Below are positions 10,601 through 18,425 of a stretch of 64,000 nucleotides of DNA, piece by piece (the first letter of the stretch is position 1; each line of letters starts with the position of its first letter). The translations under genes were made by a program, and so were the position numbers. This DNA comes from Flavobacterium sp. IB48 (lineage in GTDB: Bacteria; Bacteroidota; Bacteroidia; Flavobacteriales; Flavobacteriaceae): positions 186,001 to 250,000 of the forward strand of contig NZ_JAEFCA010000002.1 in assembly GCF_016405855.1 (NCBI RefSeq), given 5' to 3'. Below the pieces are notes generated by a model that had not been told where the DNA came from, made no database searches, and worked only from the letters and a program-made list of their open reading frames with translations.

Positions 10601-11337
10601 GCGCCAGAAATTTTACTAATAGCTCCAGTAAATGTTCTTTTTGAAGTTTTTTCATATCCAGTCGTAACTACCACCTCTTTAAGGTTTTGGCCAGCTTCAG
10701 TCAATACAATTGTTGGAGAAGTATTATCGATTCCAATTTCTTTAGACTCCATACCCACATAAGAAATAACCAAACGATCTACATTAGCAGGTACTTCAAT
10801 AGTAAAGTTTCCATCAAAATCTGTTAAAACAGCAGTTTTTGTGCCTTTTGCCATAATTGTTGCACCAGGTAACGGACTACCGGTTTGGTCAGTAACTTTT
10901 CCTTTAATGATTGGCCCAAAAGTTAGAACCTCAAATAAAGAATCGTGATTACTGGCATACGAAAAAGAATCAATAGTATTCTTTTGCAGCACAATCTGAT
11001 TGCTTACTTCTGAAAAAGTAATATTAAAAGGAACCAATACTCTGCTAAGTACACTCGACAGAGTTTCTTGGTTTGCTTCTATACTAACCTTCTCTCCTAG
11101 TTGAGGAAGTCTTGAGTTATAAGAAAATTTTACATGAGCAGACTTTTCAATTTTTGATAAAGCATTGTCTAAAGTTAGGTTCTCAACTGTAATAGTTACT
11201 TTAGTATCTAATTTTTTCTGCCCATTTACATTATTTGCGAGAGTAACACTTGAAAACACAAGCGCTAACACAAACTGAAACAGCGTTATTTTCATGATTT
11301 GGTGAAGTAATCGTTGCTTGACAACAGGTTTTTTCAT
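7612..11337 (-). CDS. SusC/RagA-family TonB-dependent transporter with STN signalling domain
   Basis: A 1241-residue outer-membrane protein: signal region to about residue 40, an STN domain (about 45-115, VTITVENLTLDNALSKIEK), a carboxypeptidase-like regulatory domain (about 143-228, GKVTDQTGSPLPGATI), a TonB plug (about 231-370, including PLWVIDGVV and LNGVVVVTTKQG), then the beta-barrel ending in the aromatic pattern QYTFTLNLSL. The STN domain is the part that talks to a FecR anti-sigma, and fecR and an ECF sigma gene lie directly upstream, so the transporter should be both importer and receptor for its own induction. Confidence 0.94.
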   Translation of the reverse strand: MKKPVVKQRLLHQIMKITLFQFVLALVFSSVTLANNVNGQKKLDTKVTITVENLTLDNALSKIEKSAHVKFSYNSRLPQLGEKVSIEANQETLSSVLSRVLVPFNITFSEVSNQIVLQKNTIDSFSYASNHDSLFEVLTFGPIIKGKVTDQTGSPLPGATIMAKGTKTAVLTDFDGNFTIEVPANVDRLVISYVGMESKEIGIDNTSPTIVLTEAGQNLKEVVVTTGYEKTSKRTFTGAISKISGAELKIDGVVDVSRMIEGKAAGVTVQNVTGTFGTAPKITVRGSSSIFGDTKPLWVIDGVVQEDIINMSFADLASGNSETLLSSSVAGLSANDIQSIEILKDASATSIYGSRSLNGVVVVTTKQGRRDSPLKITYGLEQTVRTVPSYSQFDILNSQESMSIFKEMEAKGYLDLPSTVNGRYGGAYNILGRAINTYNSETGTYLVNNDPVSRNNFLKKYEQANTDWFNVLFRPSITQNHSLSFSGGGKNNTFYASLGYYADPGWTIADDVKQISSNIKGTFYVNDKLNVTLSTLASIRDQGAPGTYESEKDVVFGKVTRDFDINPFNYVLNTSRTLRPYDDNGNLEYYRNNWAKMNIINELANNFMEIEVKDIRFQLDLDYKINPHLTYNLTGSARYANTSREHKILEGSNVVGAYRAGTAIGEDGVNTLVRDQNIFLYQDPNDLTAPKESVLPNGGFLRKFTNDMTSYNLRNSVTYRNVFAEKHELEGFFGTEMRVVDRTSDQFTAAGLQYDRGLTAFTDPRIIEKIINAGDSYYGFNEEKERTVGFFGKVGYTYDRRYTGSVTGRYDGSNRQGNSDSSRWLPTYTFSGKWNVAEESFMKNVQSVNTLALRASYGLTATAGPATNSLAIYKSAITDRFGLDDRESAIRIEELQNGNLTWEKQFETNIGLDLGMFNNRVQFTTDVYRRKAFDLVDYVITSGIGGQRIRQGNNADMETKGLEVAFTTKNIDTKDFKWSTNLNFSVYHQEITKLQNTPTAFDLVDSNGGNTVGHPRNSLYSYQFTGLNNQGLPTFILQDGAENNITEANFQDNLNVTKYLKYEGSIEPNKSFGFANTFTYKNLSLYIFFVGSGGNKVRLNPVYDSTYDDLTVFTKDFTNRWINPGDENYTNVPVIADRRLNANYGGDRTLARAYNTYNYSDVRIADGDFVRLKNISLSWEFPADFKKKIGVSTFTLKGSAVNPWLVYSDKRLNGQDPEFRNTGGVAFPVTTQYTFTLNLSL

Positions 11338-11570
11338 AATTTTGGTTTGTTTTGATTAATACTATTCGAGTGTATTTTAAGAAACATCATAAATTACCCT
11401 TTACAGAGAGTGATTTATTCAGATTTAAGTGTCGTTAATGTTACAGCATTCTCGGCACTTTTTTTATGCATTCGGTTTTTACATAGGCATTTACAAATTG
11501 TTTTTTTTTAGTTTTTTAATAGCTTCATTTTGGATTTTTAATTTTTTATTTTTTAATCGAATTTCGAAGT
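11338..11570. other. Leader region of susC with imperfect hairpin
   Basis: A 233 bp AT-rich gap between fecR and susC. It holds an imperfect hairpin (11427-11434 with 11453-11460, AAGTGTCG against CGGCACTT) next to a T7 run that faces the plus strand. This is where a promoter used by the ECF sigma would be expected, but I cannot assign its motif. Confidence 0.35.
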
Positions 11571-12686
11571 CTAGTTACAGCCAGAAGTCGTAATTACAAT
11601 CTGATTTCCATTCATTTCATAATTTGTATCGTTGCCAATGCTTTTACAAATTATTTTCAGCTTTTCTGCCAATGGCTGATCACTTAAAGAAGTCGTCAAT
11701 CGGCAGTCTTTTAATTTTTCGTGAGGAAAATCAATATCTACTAAATAAGCCTGTTCTATAGTTTCAAGAATTTGTGCAACAGGAATATCGGTAAACTCAA
11801 AACTTAACTGCTCGATATTTCTAACACTATTTACTAAAATCGGATCTTCAGTAATATTGGTTATTTTATTAAACACTAATTCTTTACGAGCAAAACGCAA
11901 TGCTTGATTAGGAAGCAAAACAATTTCTTTGTTTTCAGTAGTGCGAACCAAATCATTAGATTTTACCTTTACTTTACCGGTGCGAACAAGAACTTCAACA
12001 TTTTGCTGATCTGGATAAGCCTTTATTCTAAAGCTTGTTCCAACAACTCTAGTGACAATCTCATTAGCATAAACAAAAAAAGGCTTTTTAGGATTTTTAC
12101 TAATTTCAAAGAAACCTTCGCCGGATAAATACACCTTTCTTTCGTTCCCGGTAAAGATTTTAGGGTAACTTAATTTACTATTGGGCTGTAATAAAACAGA
12201 ACTTCCATCAGATAAAGTAATTATCTGTGATTTTTCAGAATTATTGGTTTGTTCAACCAAACCTTCATTATTATCCTGAACTAGTTCGTTGTAAGTAACT
12301 ACATTATCATTTGCAGTAATTTCACTTCTAAAAAACCATGTAGAAAAAATACCAATCAAAATAGCGGCGGCTACACCACTAATCCAATATCTACGTATTT
12401 TAAGTTTTTTAATTTTTGAAGATTGTTGAGAAAGCTCTTCTCTATGTTCAATTTTTCGCCAAGTTTCCTGTAAAGCTTCATGAACTTCGTTTGAAGACAA
12501 TTTAGACTCTGGAACCCGCATGGCCAAAAGTACAAGCCTTGCATCTTCAACAAGTTTGGCTCTTTGAAGATTCTCGAGAGTCCATTCTTCCCACGCTTGC
12601 TCATCAACTTTAGATAAAATCCATAATTGAAAAGATTCATCAGCTAAGAAGTCTTCAATTTCTATATAATTGTTACGTTTTTGCAT
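11571..12686 (-). CDS. FecR-family anti-sigma factor
   Basis: A 371-residue inner-membrane regulator: cytoplasmic N-terminal part (1-99), one membrane segment (about 100-119, YWISGVAAAILIGIFSTWFF), a periplasmic FecR domain (about 155-255, with LSDGSSVLLQPNSKLSYP and VYLSGEGFFEISKN), and a C-terminal DUF4974-like region. The periplasmic part is expected to sense the STN domain of SusC, and the cytoplasmic part to hold or activate the sigma factor encoded 90 bp upstream. The arrangement sigma, fecR, susC is the standard Bacteroidota one. Confidence 0.92.
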   Translation of the reverse strand: MQKRNNYIEIEDFLADESFQLWILSKVDEQAWEEWTLENLQRAKLVEDARLVLLAMRVPESKLSSNEVHEALQETWRKIEHREELSQQSSKIKKLKIRRYWISGVAAAILIGIFSTWFFRSEITANDNVVTYNELVQDNNEGLVEQTNNSEKSQIITLSDGSSVLLQPNSKLSYPKIFTGNERKVYLSGEGFFEISKNPKKPFFVYANEIVTRVVGTSFRIKAYPDQQNVEVLVRTGKVKVKSNDLVRTTENKEIVLLPNQALRFARKELVFNKITNITEDPILVNSVRNIEQLSFEFTDIPVAQILETIEQAYLVDIDFPHEKLKDCRLTTSLSDQPLAEKLKIICKSIGNDTNYEMNGNQIVITTSGCN

Positions 12687-12776
12687 CTTATTATTAAGGT
12701 TACAAAAACATAGAGGACAGTTTTTTTATTATATACTCACCGATTTAAGATTTTTTTTTGATTTTTTCTTAAATTT

Positions 12777-13382
12777 TTAAAAAACCCCTGAAGATATAAG
12801 CACTAGAAGCGGAATACTGCCTGTCCATTCTTTCCTAAGACTCAGTAAACCGCGATGTAGAAGATTACTAGCCGACTGATAATTCACATCTAATAAATCT
12901 GCTATTTGATCTACGCTTAATCCTTGGTGATAACGCAAATACAAAGCTTCCTTCTGACGACCTGGAAGATCATTCAATAATTTATTCAAAAGAAGAACAC
13001 GTTCAGCAGTAACTTCGTCTTCTACCAAACGATTTTCTATAGAAAAATCAAAAAGAAATTCTAAAACATCTGTAGTAGTAGTTTTTCTAAATACATGATC
13101 TCTCTCGTGCAAACGAGCAATTCTCTTTCTAACACTAGAAAGCAAATATGCCTTAACAATAACATTATCTTGAAGAGAGTCGCGATAAAGCCAAATATCA
13201 GCAAAAACATCTTGAATACAATCTTGTACTTTTTCTTCATACGAACAAAGCGAATTGCCGTAACTGATTAAGTCTCTATAGTATTTTTCAAAAAGTAACG
13301 AAAATGATTTCTCATTACCATTCTTCAAATTATTCCACAGAATAAAATCGTCTAAAACCTTGTTTTTTAAAATTTGGCTCAT
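12777..13382 (-). CDS. FecI-like ECF sigma-70 factor
   Basis: A 201-residue extracytoplasmic-function sigma factor. Region 2 covers about 25-95 (FSLLFEKYYRDLISYG, then CIQDVFADIWLYRDSL), and region 4 about 135-190 (LPGRQKEALYLRYHQGLSVDQI followed by a helix-turn-helix around VNYQSASNLLHRGL). It lacks region 1 and most of region 3 as ECF factors do. It should direct RNA polymerase to the susC promoter when FecR receives the uptake signal. The spelling matches the RNA polymerase sigma-70 family common in Bacteroides-type uptake loci. Confidence 0.92.
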   Translation of the reverse strand: MSQILKNKVLDDFILWNNLKNGNEKSFSLLFEKYYRDLISYGNSLCSYEEKVQDCIQDVFADIWLYRDSLQDNVIVKAYLLSSVRKRIARLHERDHVFRKTTTTDVLEFLFDFSIENRLVEDEVTAERVLLLNKLLNDLPGRQKEALYLRYHQGLSVDQIADLLDVNYQSASNLLHRGLLSLRKEWTGSIPLLVLISSGVF

Positions 13383-13794
13383 ATAAAAAAGCTTTGGGGC
13401 GCAAAATCCGATTATCTAAGTTATTACTAAAACAATAGGATTACTACATAGATTAATATGAAATAAATTTGATTTCTTTTTAAGTTAAAACTGATAAACA
13501 AAACATCTAATTTAACAAAAATTAAACAAGTGTTTTACATTTCAATTAATTTATAAGATACAAAAAGAATCGAATTTTAACATTATTTTTTGTTTTTGTG
13601 TGATAAATATAGAAAAGCAAATAATCAAAACCCAATTAATTACAAAAAAAATAAACTTTTTTCTAAATTCATCAGTATTGCGCCTTGTTTTTTGATTAAA
13701 CTTAAATTTACCATAATTTAAATTTTAATTAACTAAATCGAACCTTACAGTTTTTTTGTTCATCATTGATTTACGACACCAGAAAAAAAGACAT

Positions 13795-13823
13795 AAAAAA
13801 AAGCCTTATTTAAAATAAAGCTT
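13795..13823 (-). terminator. Second, weaker terminator-like hairpin
   Basis: AAGCCTTATTT (13801-13811) pairs with AAATAAAGCTT (13813-13823) with one G-U pair, and a minus-strand T run follows (13795-13800). It is in tandem with the stronger hairpin at 13904-13939, behind the same gene. Confidence 0.5.
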
Positions 13824-13903
13824 TCTAAGTATAAAAAAATAGACCGTAAATAGATTTTTTTTTTTGCTATTTATATTTTTAAAAATTAAAACCTACATCT
13901 CAC

Positions 13904-13939
13904 AAAAAAACCTTACCAATTAAATCAGTAAGGTTTTTT
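13904..13939 (-). terminator. Terminator after the 142-residue protein gene
   Basis: CCTTAC (13911-13916) pairs with GTAAGG (13928-13933), extended by A7 and T6 tracts; it lies 25 bp after the stop codon at 13964. Confidence 0.7.
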
Positions 13940-13963
13940 GATAATATTCAGATTGAAAGGAAC

Positions 13964-14392
13964 TTAAAAAGCTACATTCCATCTTGGTAATTTACCATTT
14001 TCATCTAAGAAGTTTTGCAAAACTTGCCCTTCAACAGCAGTAGGAATTGCTTTTACATCGCCTGCAAACGTTTCGTACCAAACTACTTCTAATGCTTCGA
14101 TGTTCTCTAATTTCATTTGTGCTGGCCAAGAATATTTTCTTCCCGTTTTAGCAAACTGATGTCCATTGACGATTTTGTCGTAAAGTCCACCATTTTTACT
14201 CTTTAAAGTTCCGTCATTTTGAACAGTTCCTGTAGAACCAACCATGATCAATTCTTTTTCATCACCTTCAACCGCATAAACAACAAAGATTCCTGCACTT
14301 CCTTCTGGAGCATTGCAAGTTTCTTCTAAACTATCATTTACAGTAAAAGTAAAACTGTTTGTTGCTTTAAATTTTTCTAATTCTTTGTACAT
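13964..14392 (-). CDS. Uncharacterised protein, possibly GIY-YIG-like
   Basis: A 142-residue soluble protein, no signal peptide. I do not recognise it as a named family. Residues 34-53 (GIFVVYAV, then ELIMVGSTG) resemble the first two strands of a GIY-YIG domain, the stretch GGLYDKIVNGHQF resembles the helix that follows, and VEGQVLQNF with a terminal LPRWN resembles the Glu helix and end of that fold. The catalytic Arg position is not evident, so an inactive or diverged version is as likely. It is monocistronic: sucD terminator upstream, own terminator downstream, and a CTAAG array just before the start codon. Confidence 0.55.
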   Translation of the reverse strand: MYKELEKFKATNSFTFTVNDSLEETCNAPEGSAGIFVVYAVEGDEKELIMVGSTGTVQNDGTLKSKNGGLYDKIVNGHQFAKTGRKYSWPAQMKLENIEALEVVWYETFAGDVKAIPTAVEGQVLQNFLDENGKLPRWNVAF

Positions 14393-14401
14393 ATTTCTTC
14401 T

Positions 14402-14438
14402 TTAAGCTTCTAAGATACTGAGGTTCTAAGATGCTAAG
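14402..14438. repeat. 8-bp-period CTAAG array
   Basis: Cores at 14402 (TTAAG), 14410, 14418 (CTGAG), 14426 and 14434, exact 8 bp period. It lies just upstream of the ATG at 14392, i.e. in the leader of the 142-residue gene. Confidence 0.75.
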
Positions 14439-14472
14439 TTTTTTTTCATTTACGCCTCAGCCTTTAAAATGT

Positions 14473-14505
14473 AAAAAAGTCTCAACAGGATATTGAGACT
14501 TTTTT
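14473..14505 (-). terminator. sucD terminator
   Basis: A 13 bp A/T-extended stem (14473-14485 with 14493-14505, core GTCTCAA), 7 nt loop, T6 on the minus strand. It lies 28 bp beyond the sucD stop. Confidence 0.85.
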
Positions 14506-14532
14506 GGAATTTATAATTTTGAAACTTGAAAA

Positions 14533-15405
14533 TTATCCAAGTACTTCTTTTACTTTTTTACCAATTTCTGCTGGTGAATCAACAACGTGAATTCCATTGT
14601 CTCTCATAATTTGTTTCTTAGCAGCAGCTGTATCATCAGAACCACCAACAATAGCACCTGCGTGCCCCATTGTTCTACCAGCAGGAGCAGTTTCTCCAGC
14701 GATAAATCCAATAACTGGTTTACGGTTACCGTCAGCTTTTACCCATCTTGCAGCATCAGCTTCTAATTGACCACCGATTTCACCAATCATGATGATAGCT
14801 TCAGTTTCTGGATCGTTCATTAATAATTCAACAGCTTCTTTAGTTGTAGTTCCAATAATTGGATCTCCACCAATTCCGATAGCTGTAGTAATTCCTAAAC
14901 CTTGTTTTACAACTTGGTCAGCAGCTTCGTAAGTTAAAGTTCCTGATTTAGAAACGATACCAACTGTACCTTTTTTGAAAACGAAACCTGGCATAATACC
15001 AACTTTAGCTTCACCTGGAGTGATAACACCTGGACAGTTCGGACCAATTAATCTTGAATTTCTTTCTTTAACATAATTATTTGCTTTAATCATGTCTGCT
15101 ACAGGAATTCCTTCTGTAATGGCAATAATTACTTTAATTCCAGCATCAGCAGCTTCCATAATTGCGTCAGCAGCAAAAGCTGGCGGAACAAAAATGATAG
15201 AAGTATCAGCACCAGCTTGATCTACAGCATCTTTTACTGTATTAAAAACTGGACGATCTAAATGGCTTGTACCACCTTTTCCTGGAGTAACACCTCCAAC
15301 AACGTTAGTACCGTACTCAATCATTTGAGAAGCGTGGAAAGTTCCTTCACTTCCTGTAAATCCCTGAACAATTATTTTGGAATCTTTATTAACTAAAACA
15401 CTCAT
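14533..15405 (-). CDS. sucD: Succinyl-CoA ligase, alpha subunit
   Basis: A 290-residue protein of normal length. It carries the CoA-binding Rossmann part ([10 protein letters not shown], residues 16-25), the PNCPGVI loop, and the active-site histidine (His248 in GHAGAIVGG) that is phosphorylated in the step succinyl-CoA + NDP + Pi to succinate + NTP of the TCA cycle. The beta subunit gene sucC is not in the window; in Flavobacteriia the two are commonly apart. sucD lies downstream of the lipid A block on the same strand with an 86 bp gap and has its own terminator. Confidence 0.95.
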   Translation of the reverse strand: MSVLVNKDSKIIVQGFTGSEGTFHASQMIEYGTNVVGGVTPGKGGTSHLDRPVFNTVKDAVDQAGADTSIIFVPPAFAADAIMEAADAGIKVIIAITEGIPVADMIKANNYVKERNSRLIGPNCPGVITPGEAKVGIMPGFVFKKGTVGIVSKSGTLTYEAADQVVKQGLGITTAIGIGGDPIIGTTTKEAVELLMNDPETEAIIMIGEIGGQLEADAARWVKADGNRKPVIGFIAGETAPAGRTMGHAGAIVGGSDDTAAAKKQIMRDNGIHVVDSPAEIGKKVKEVLG

Positions 15406-15491
15406 GATATATATTTTATGTAGTTTTTAAATTTGTGTTGCAAAAATAAGGTTTTGTAATGTATTTTGCCTCTTTTATTGTCAAAAAAATA

Positions 15492-15854
15492 TTAAGAAAA
15501 TTGACTCATTTGATAACCTCTATAAAGTTTATCATCTTTTATCTGCCAAATGGTTGCAAAATGCGCTAAAAGCATTTCTTCTCTAGGATTCTCGATTGTT
15601 TTTACAAAATGAGAGTAACGTACTGATACTAAATCATCTTCGCTAATAATATGACTAATTCTAACCTTAGAACGTACATAAGCACGACTAAGCTCATTGG
15701 CCATTTCAATTATCGAATCATAATCCATTTGAATAAAACCTTTACTGCTGTTCCATTCAAGAATAACATCAGGATGCAGATATGTTTTTAAAATTTCGCT
15801 ATCAATTAAGGCATCTGACTTATAAAATTTCTGAACAAATTCTTTAATAGACAT
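15492..15854 (-). CDS. NTF2/SnoaL-like small protein
   Basis: A 120-residue protein starting 1 bp after the stop of the LpxD-like gene. The N-terminal helices (FVQKFYKSDALIDSEILKTYLHPDVILEWNSSKGF) followed by curved-sheet strands (VRISHIISEDDLVSVRYSHF, HFATIWQIKDDKLYRGYQMS) have the pattern of the NTF2-like / SnoaL fold. Such proteins are often small enzymes or binding partners, but no catalytic residue can be named. Its tight coupling to the LpxD-like gene suggests co-translation and a shared role. Confidence 0.65.
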   Translation of the reverse strand: MSIKEFVQKFYKSDALIDSEILKTYLHPDVILEWNSSKGFIQMDYDSIIEMANELSRAYVRSKVRISHIISEDDLVSVRYSHFVKTIENPREEMLLAHFATIWQIKDDKLYRGYQMSQFS

Positions 15855-15855
15855 A

Positions 15856-16785
15856 TTACTTCAATTTACTTAAAATTTCAGGAATCTTCTTGATATTGGC
15901 TAATTGCTTCAATTTTTCTCTAGACTCTTCAATTGGAGTACCAAAATATGATTTTCCGCCTTCAACTGACTTCGTAACACCTGTCTGCCCCATTACAACA
16001 GCTTTTGCACCAATTGTAATACCGCTAGTAGTTCCTACTTGTCCCCATAACGTTACTTCATCTTCTATAATCACACAACCTGCAATACCAGTTTGAGAAG
16101 CGATCAGACATTTTTTTCCAATCACTGTATCATGGCCAACATGCACTTGATTATCTAATTTTGATCCTGCACCAATTGTTGTATCTCCAGTAACACCTTT
16201 ATCGATAGTACATAAAGCTCCAATACCAACATTATCTTCAATAACAACTCGACCACCAGAAACCAACTGATCGAATCCTTCTGGACGTTTTTTATAATAA
16301 AAAGCATCCGCACCTAAAATAGTTCCGGCATGTATAATTACATTATCTCCTATTATAGTATGATCGTAAATAGATACATTAGAATGTATTAGACAGTTTT
16401 TACCAATTTTTACATTGTTTCCAACAAAACTATTAGGCTGAATAACAGTTCCTTCTCCAATTTCTGCCGATGGAGCTATAGCAACATTAGCAAATTGAAA
16501 CGGTTTAAAATGTCTGGTTAAAATATTAAAATCTCTAAATGGATCATCAGAAATCAAAAGAGCTTTACCTTCTGGGCACTCAACTTCTTTGTTTATTAAA
16601 ACAATAGTAGCCGCCGATTGCAAAGCTTTATCATAGTATTTTGGATGGTCAACAAAAACAATATCACCAGGCTCTACAACGTGTATCTCGTTCATGCCTA
16701 AAACTTGAAAGTCTTTGTCTCCGATAAATTTGCAATTAAGCAAATTAGCAATTTCTTGTAAAGAATGACTCTTTGGAAATTTCAT
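15856..16785 (-). CDS. LpxD-like acyltransferase, second copy
   Basis: A 309-residue hexapeptide-repeat protein related to UDP-3-O-acylglucosamine N-acyltransferase. An N-terminal LpxD-type domain (about 1-100, with LQEIANLLNCKFIG and DIVFVDHPKYYDKAL) is followed by about 25 left-handed helix turns (IG-x4 pattern, 105-280). The segment LDNQVHVGHDTVIG keeps the histidine that is catalytic in LpxD. It is shorter and clearly different from the true LpxD at 19807-20850, so it may acylate another sugar nucleotide or a variant lipid A precursor. It sits between efp and the NTF2-like gene in the same direction. Confidence 0.8.
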   Translation of the reverse strand: MKFPKSHSLQEIANLLNCKFIGDKDFQVLGMNEIHVVEPGDIVFVDHPKYYDKALQSAATIVLINKEVECPEGKALLISDDPFRDFNILTRHFKPFQFANVAIAPSAEIGEGTVIQPNSFVGNNVKIGKNCLIHSNVSIYDHTIIGDNVIIHAGTILGADAFYYKKRPEGFDQLVSGGRVVIEDNVGIGALCTIDKGVTGDTTIGAGSKLDNQVHVGHDTVIGKKCLIASQTGIAGCVIIEDEVTLWGQVGTTSGITIGAKAVVMGQTGVTKSVEGGKSYFGTPIEESREKLKQLANIKKIPEILSKLK

Positions 16786-16792
16786 ATAGTAT

Positions 16793-16900
16793 AATTAGAA
16801 AACTTGTAAATTAGAAAATGAGTCAATTAGAATGTGAATATACAAAATTATGTCGATTCACTTATTATCTAATTGACTCATTGTCAAATTATCTTAATTA
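16793..16900. repeat. Inverted short-period repeat between efp and the LpxD-like gene
   Basis: AATTAGA recurs at 16793, 16809 and 16825 (16 bp, i.e. two 8 bp units). A perfect 15 bp inverted repeat pairs 16817-16831 with 16868-16882 (core GAGTCAATTAGA). This large hairpin fills the gap between the two genes. Confidence 0.7.
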
Positions 16901-16906
16901 AAATAA

Positions 16907-17473
16907 CTACTCTTTTACACGCTCCATGTAAGAACCTGAAGCTGTATCGATTTTAATTTTATCGCCTTCGTTAATAAACAAAGGAACATTTATGTTCGCT
17001 CCTGTTTCTACTGTAGCATTTTTAGTAGCGTTTGTTGCTGTGTTTCCTTTTACACCTGGCTCAGCATAAGTAACTTCAAGAATTACAGATGCAGGCATAT
17101 CTACTGATAATGGCAAATCTGTTTCTGTATTAATCTGTACCATTACGTTTGTTCCTTCCTTTAACAAATCTGGAGCATCCAAAATGTTTTTGTTTAAAGA
17201 AATTTGCTCAAACGTTTCAGCATTCATGAAGTGAAATTCATCACCTTCTGGATATAAATATTGAAATGTATGTGTTTCAACACGGATAACGTCAATCTTG
17301 TGACCAGCAGAAAATGTATTATCTAATACTTTTCCAGAAGTCAAACTTTTCAATTTAGTTCTAACGAAAGCTGGACCTTTTCCAGGTTTTACGTGAAGAA
17401 ATTCAATAATTTTATAGATATCGTGATTAAATTTAATACACAATCCGTTTCTAATATCTGATGTAGATGCCAT
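16907..17473 (-). CDS. efp: Elongation factor P
   Basis: A 188-residue protein with the three EF-P beta-barrel domains. It relieves ribosome stalling at consecutive prolines. The loop PGKGPAF carries Lys32 at the tip that in other bacteria is modified or left bare; no EpmA-type modifying enzyme is nearby. The C-terminal signature GDKIKIDTASGSYMERVKE is intact. It lies in the lipid A cluster between lpxA and the LpxD-like gene, a gene order typical for this family. Confidence 0.96.
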   Translation of the reverse strand: MASTSDIRNGLCIKFNHDIYKIIEFLHVKPGKGPAFVRTKLKSLTSGKVLDNTFSAGHKIDVIRVETHTFQYLYPEGDEFHFMNAETFEQISLNKNILDAPDLLKEGTNVMVQINTETDLPLSVDMPASVILEVTYAEPGVKGNTATNATKNATVETGANINVPLFINEGDKIKIDTASGSYMERVKE

Positions 17474-17494
17474 TTGTATTTGTTTTATTTTTTT

Positions 17495-17558
17495 GTTTAA
17501 TCGTTTAACCGTTTAACTGTTTTTTCGATTAAACGATTAAACAAATAAACAATTAAAC
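17495..17558. repeat. Mirror-phased 8-bp-period GTTTAA / TTAAAC array
   Basis: Four forward units start at 17495, 17503, 17511 and 17519 (GTTTAA-N2, the last degraded), and four inverted units (GATTAAAC type) start at 17527, 17535, 17543 and 17551, with the 8 bp phase kept across the centre. The whole gap between lpxA and efp is one hairpin-forming array. Confidence 0.8.
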
Positions 17559-17565
17559 TCAATTT

Positions 17566-18351
17566 TTAATAATTTCCTGAGTAACCTTTCATAATTCCTC
17601 GAGAAGAATTTCTAATAAAATCTAGAATTTCATCTCTTTCTGGAGTCGCTTCCATTTCAGCTTCAATAATGCTTAAAGCTTGCGTTGTATTGTAATTCTT
17701 TTGATACAATATTCTATAGATTTCCTGAATTTCTCTAATTTTTTCAGTACTAAAACCTCTTCTTCGTAAACCAACAGAATTAATTCCTACATAAGACAAA
17801 GGCTCTTTTGCTGCCTTTGTAAATGGCGGAACGTCTTTTCTAACCAAAGATCCTCCAGAAATCATAGCGTGATCTCCAATATGAATAAACTGGTGAATCG
17901 CCGCTAAACCTCCAATAACTGCATGATTTCCAACAACTACGTGTCCAGCTAATGCAACACCATTTACAATAATTGCATTGTTTCCGATCTCACAGTCGTG
18001 CGCGATGTGAGCATAAGCCATTACCAAACAATTGTTTCCAATTACAGTTTGGCCAGAAGCAATAGTCCCTCTATTAATAGTTACACATTCTCTAATTGTA
18101 CAATTATCGCCAATAATAGCAAGAGAATCTTCACCTCCAAATTTTAAATCTTGTGGCACCGCAGAAATTACTGCTCCTGGGAAAATATTACAATTTTTTC
18201 CAATTCGAGCACCTTCCATAATGGTCACGTTTGAACCAATCCAAGTACCATCACCAATAACAACATTATTGTGAATTGTTGTAAATGGCTCTATTACAAC
18301 GTTTTTAGCGATTTTCGCGCCTGGATGAACATATGCTAATGGTTGATTCAT
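17566..18351 (-). CDS. lpxA: Acyl-ACP--UDP-N-acetylglucosamine O-acyltransferase
   Basis: A 261-residue left-handed beta-helix protein catalysing the first step of lipid A synthesis, transfer of a 3-hydroxyacyl chain to UDP-GlcNAc. Hexapeptide turns run from about 8 to 185, and the catalytic histidine lies in the segment CLVMAYAHIAHDCEIG. The C-terminal helical part (residues 190-261, with VGLRRRGFSTEKIREIQEIY) is LpxA-specific. It follows lpxC-fabZ by 74 bp on the same strand. Confidence 0.95.
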   Translation of the reverse strand: MNQPLAYVHPGAKIAKNVVIEPFTTIHNNVVIGDGTWIGSNVTIMEGARIGKNCNIFPGAVISAVPQDLKFGGEDSLAIIGDNCTIRECVTINRGTIASGQTVIGNNCLVMAYAHIAHDCEIGNNAIIVNGVALAGHVVVGNHAVIGGLAAIHQFIHIGDHAMISGGSLVRKDVPPFTKAAKEPLSYVGINSVGLRRRGFSTEKIREIQEIYRILYQKNYNTTQALSIIEAEMEATPERDEILDFIRNSSRGIMKGYSGNY

Positions 18352-18425
18352 CTGTATGTTTTATATTTTTAATTAAAATATTCTAATTTGAAGCAACAAA
18401 CCTAAACAATAAATTTGATAATTTA

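Larger units (their letters stand above)
13383..13963. other. 581 bp AT-rich intergenic region
   Basis: No convincing coding frame. It must contain the sigma-factor promoter near its left end; no full TTG-N17-19-TAnnTTTG is seen there. At the right end are two minus-strand hairpins described separately. The middle part (about 13440-13790) is AT-rich with no repeat or structure that I can name. Confidence 0.5.

Noticed and set aside
3892..11337. Polysaccharide utilisation locus
   Set aside because: SusC/SusD are present but there is no glycoside hydrolase, polysaccharide lyase or carbohydrate esterase; the enzyme lipoprotein is a zinc metallohydrolase.
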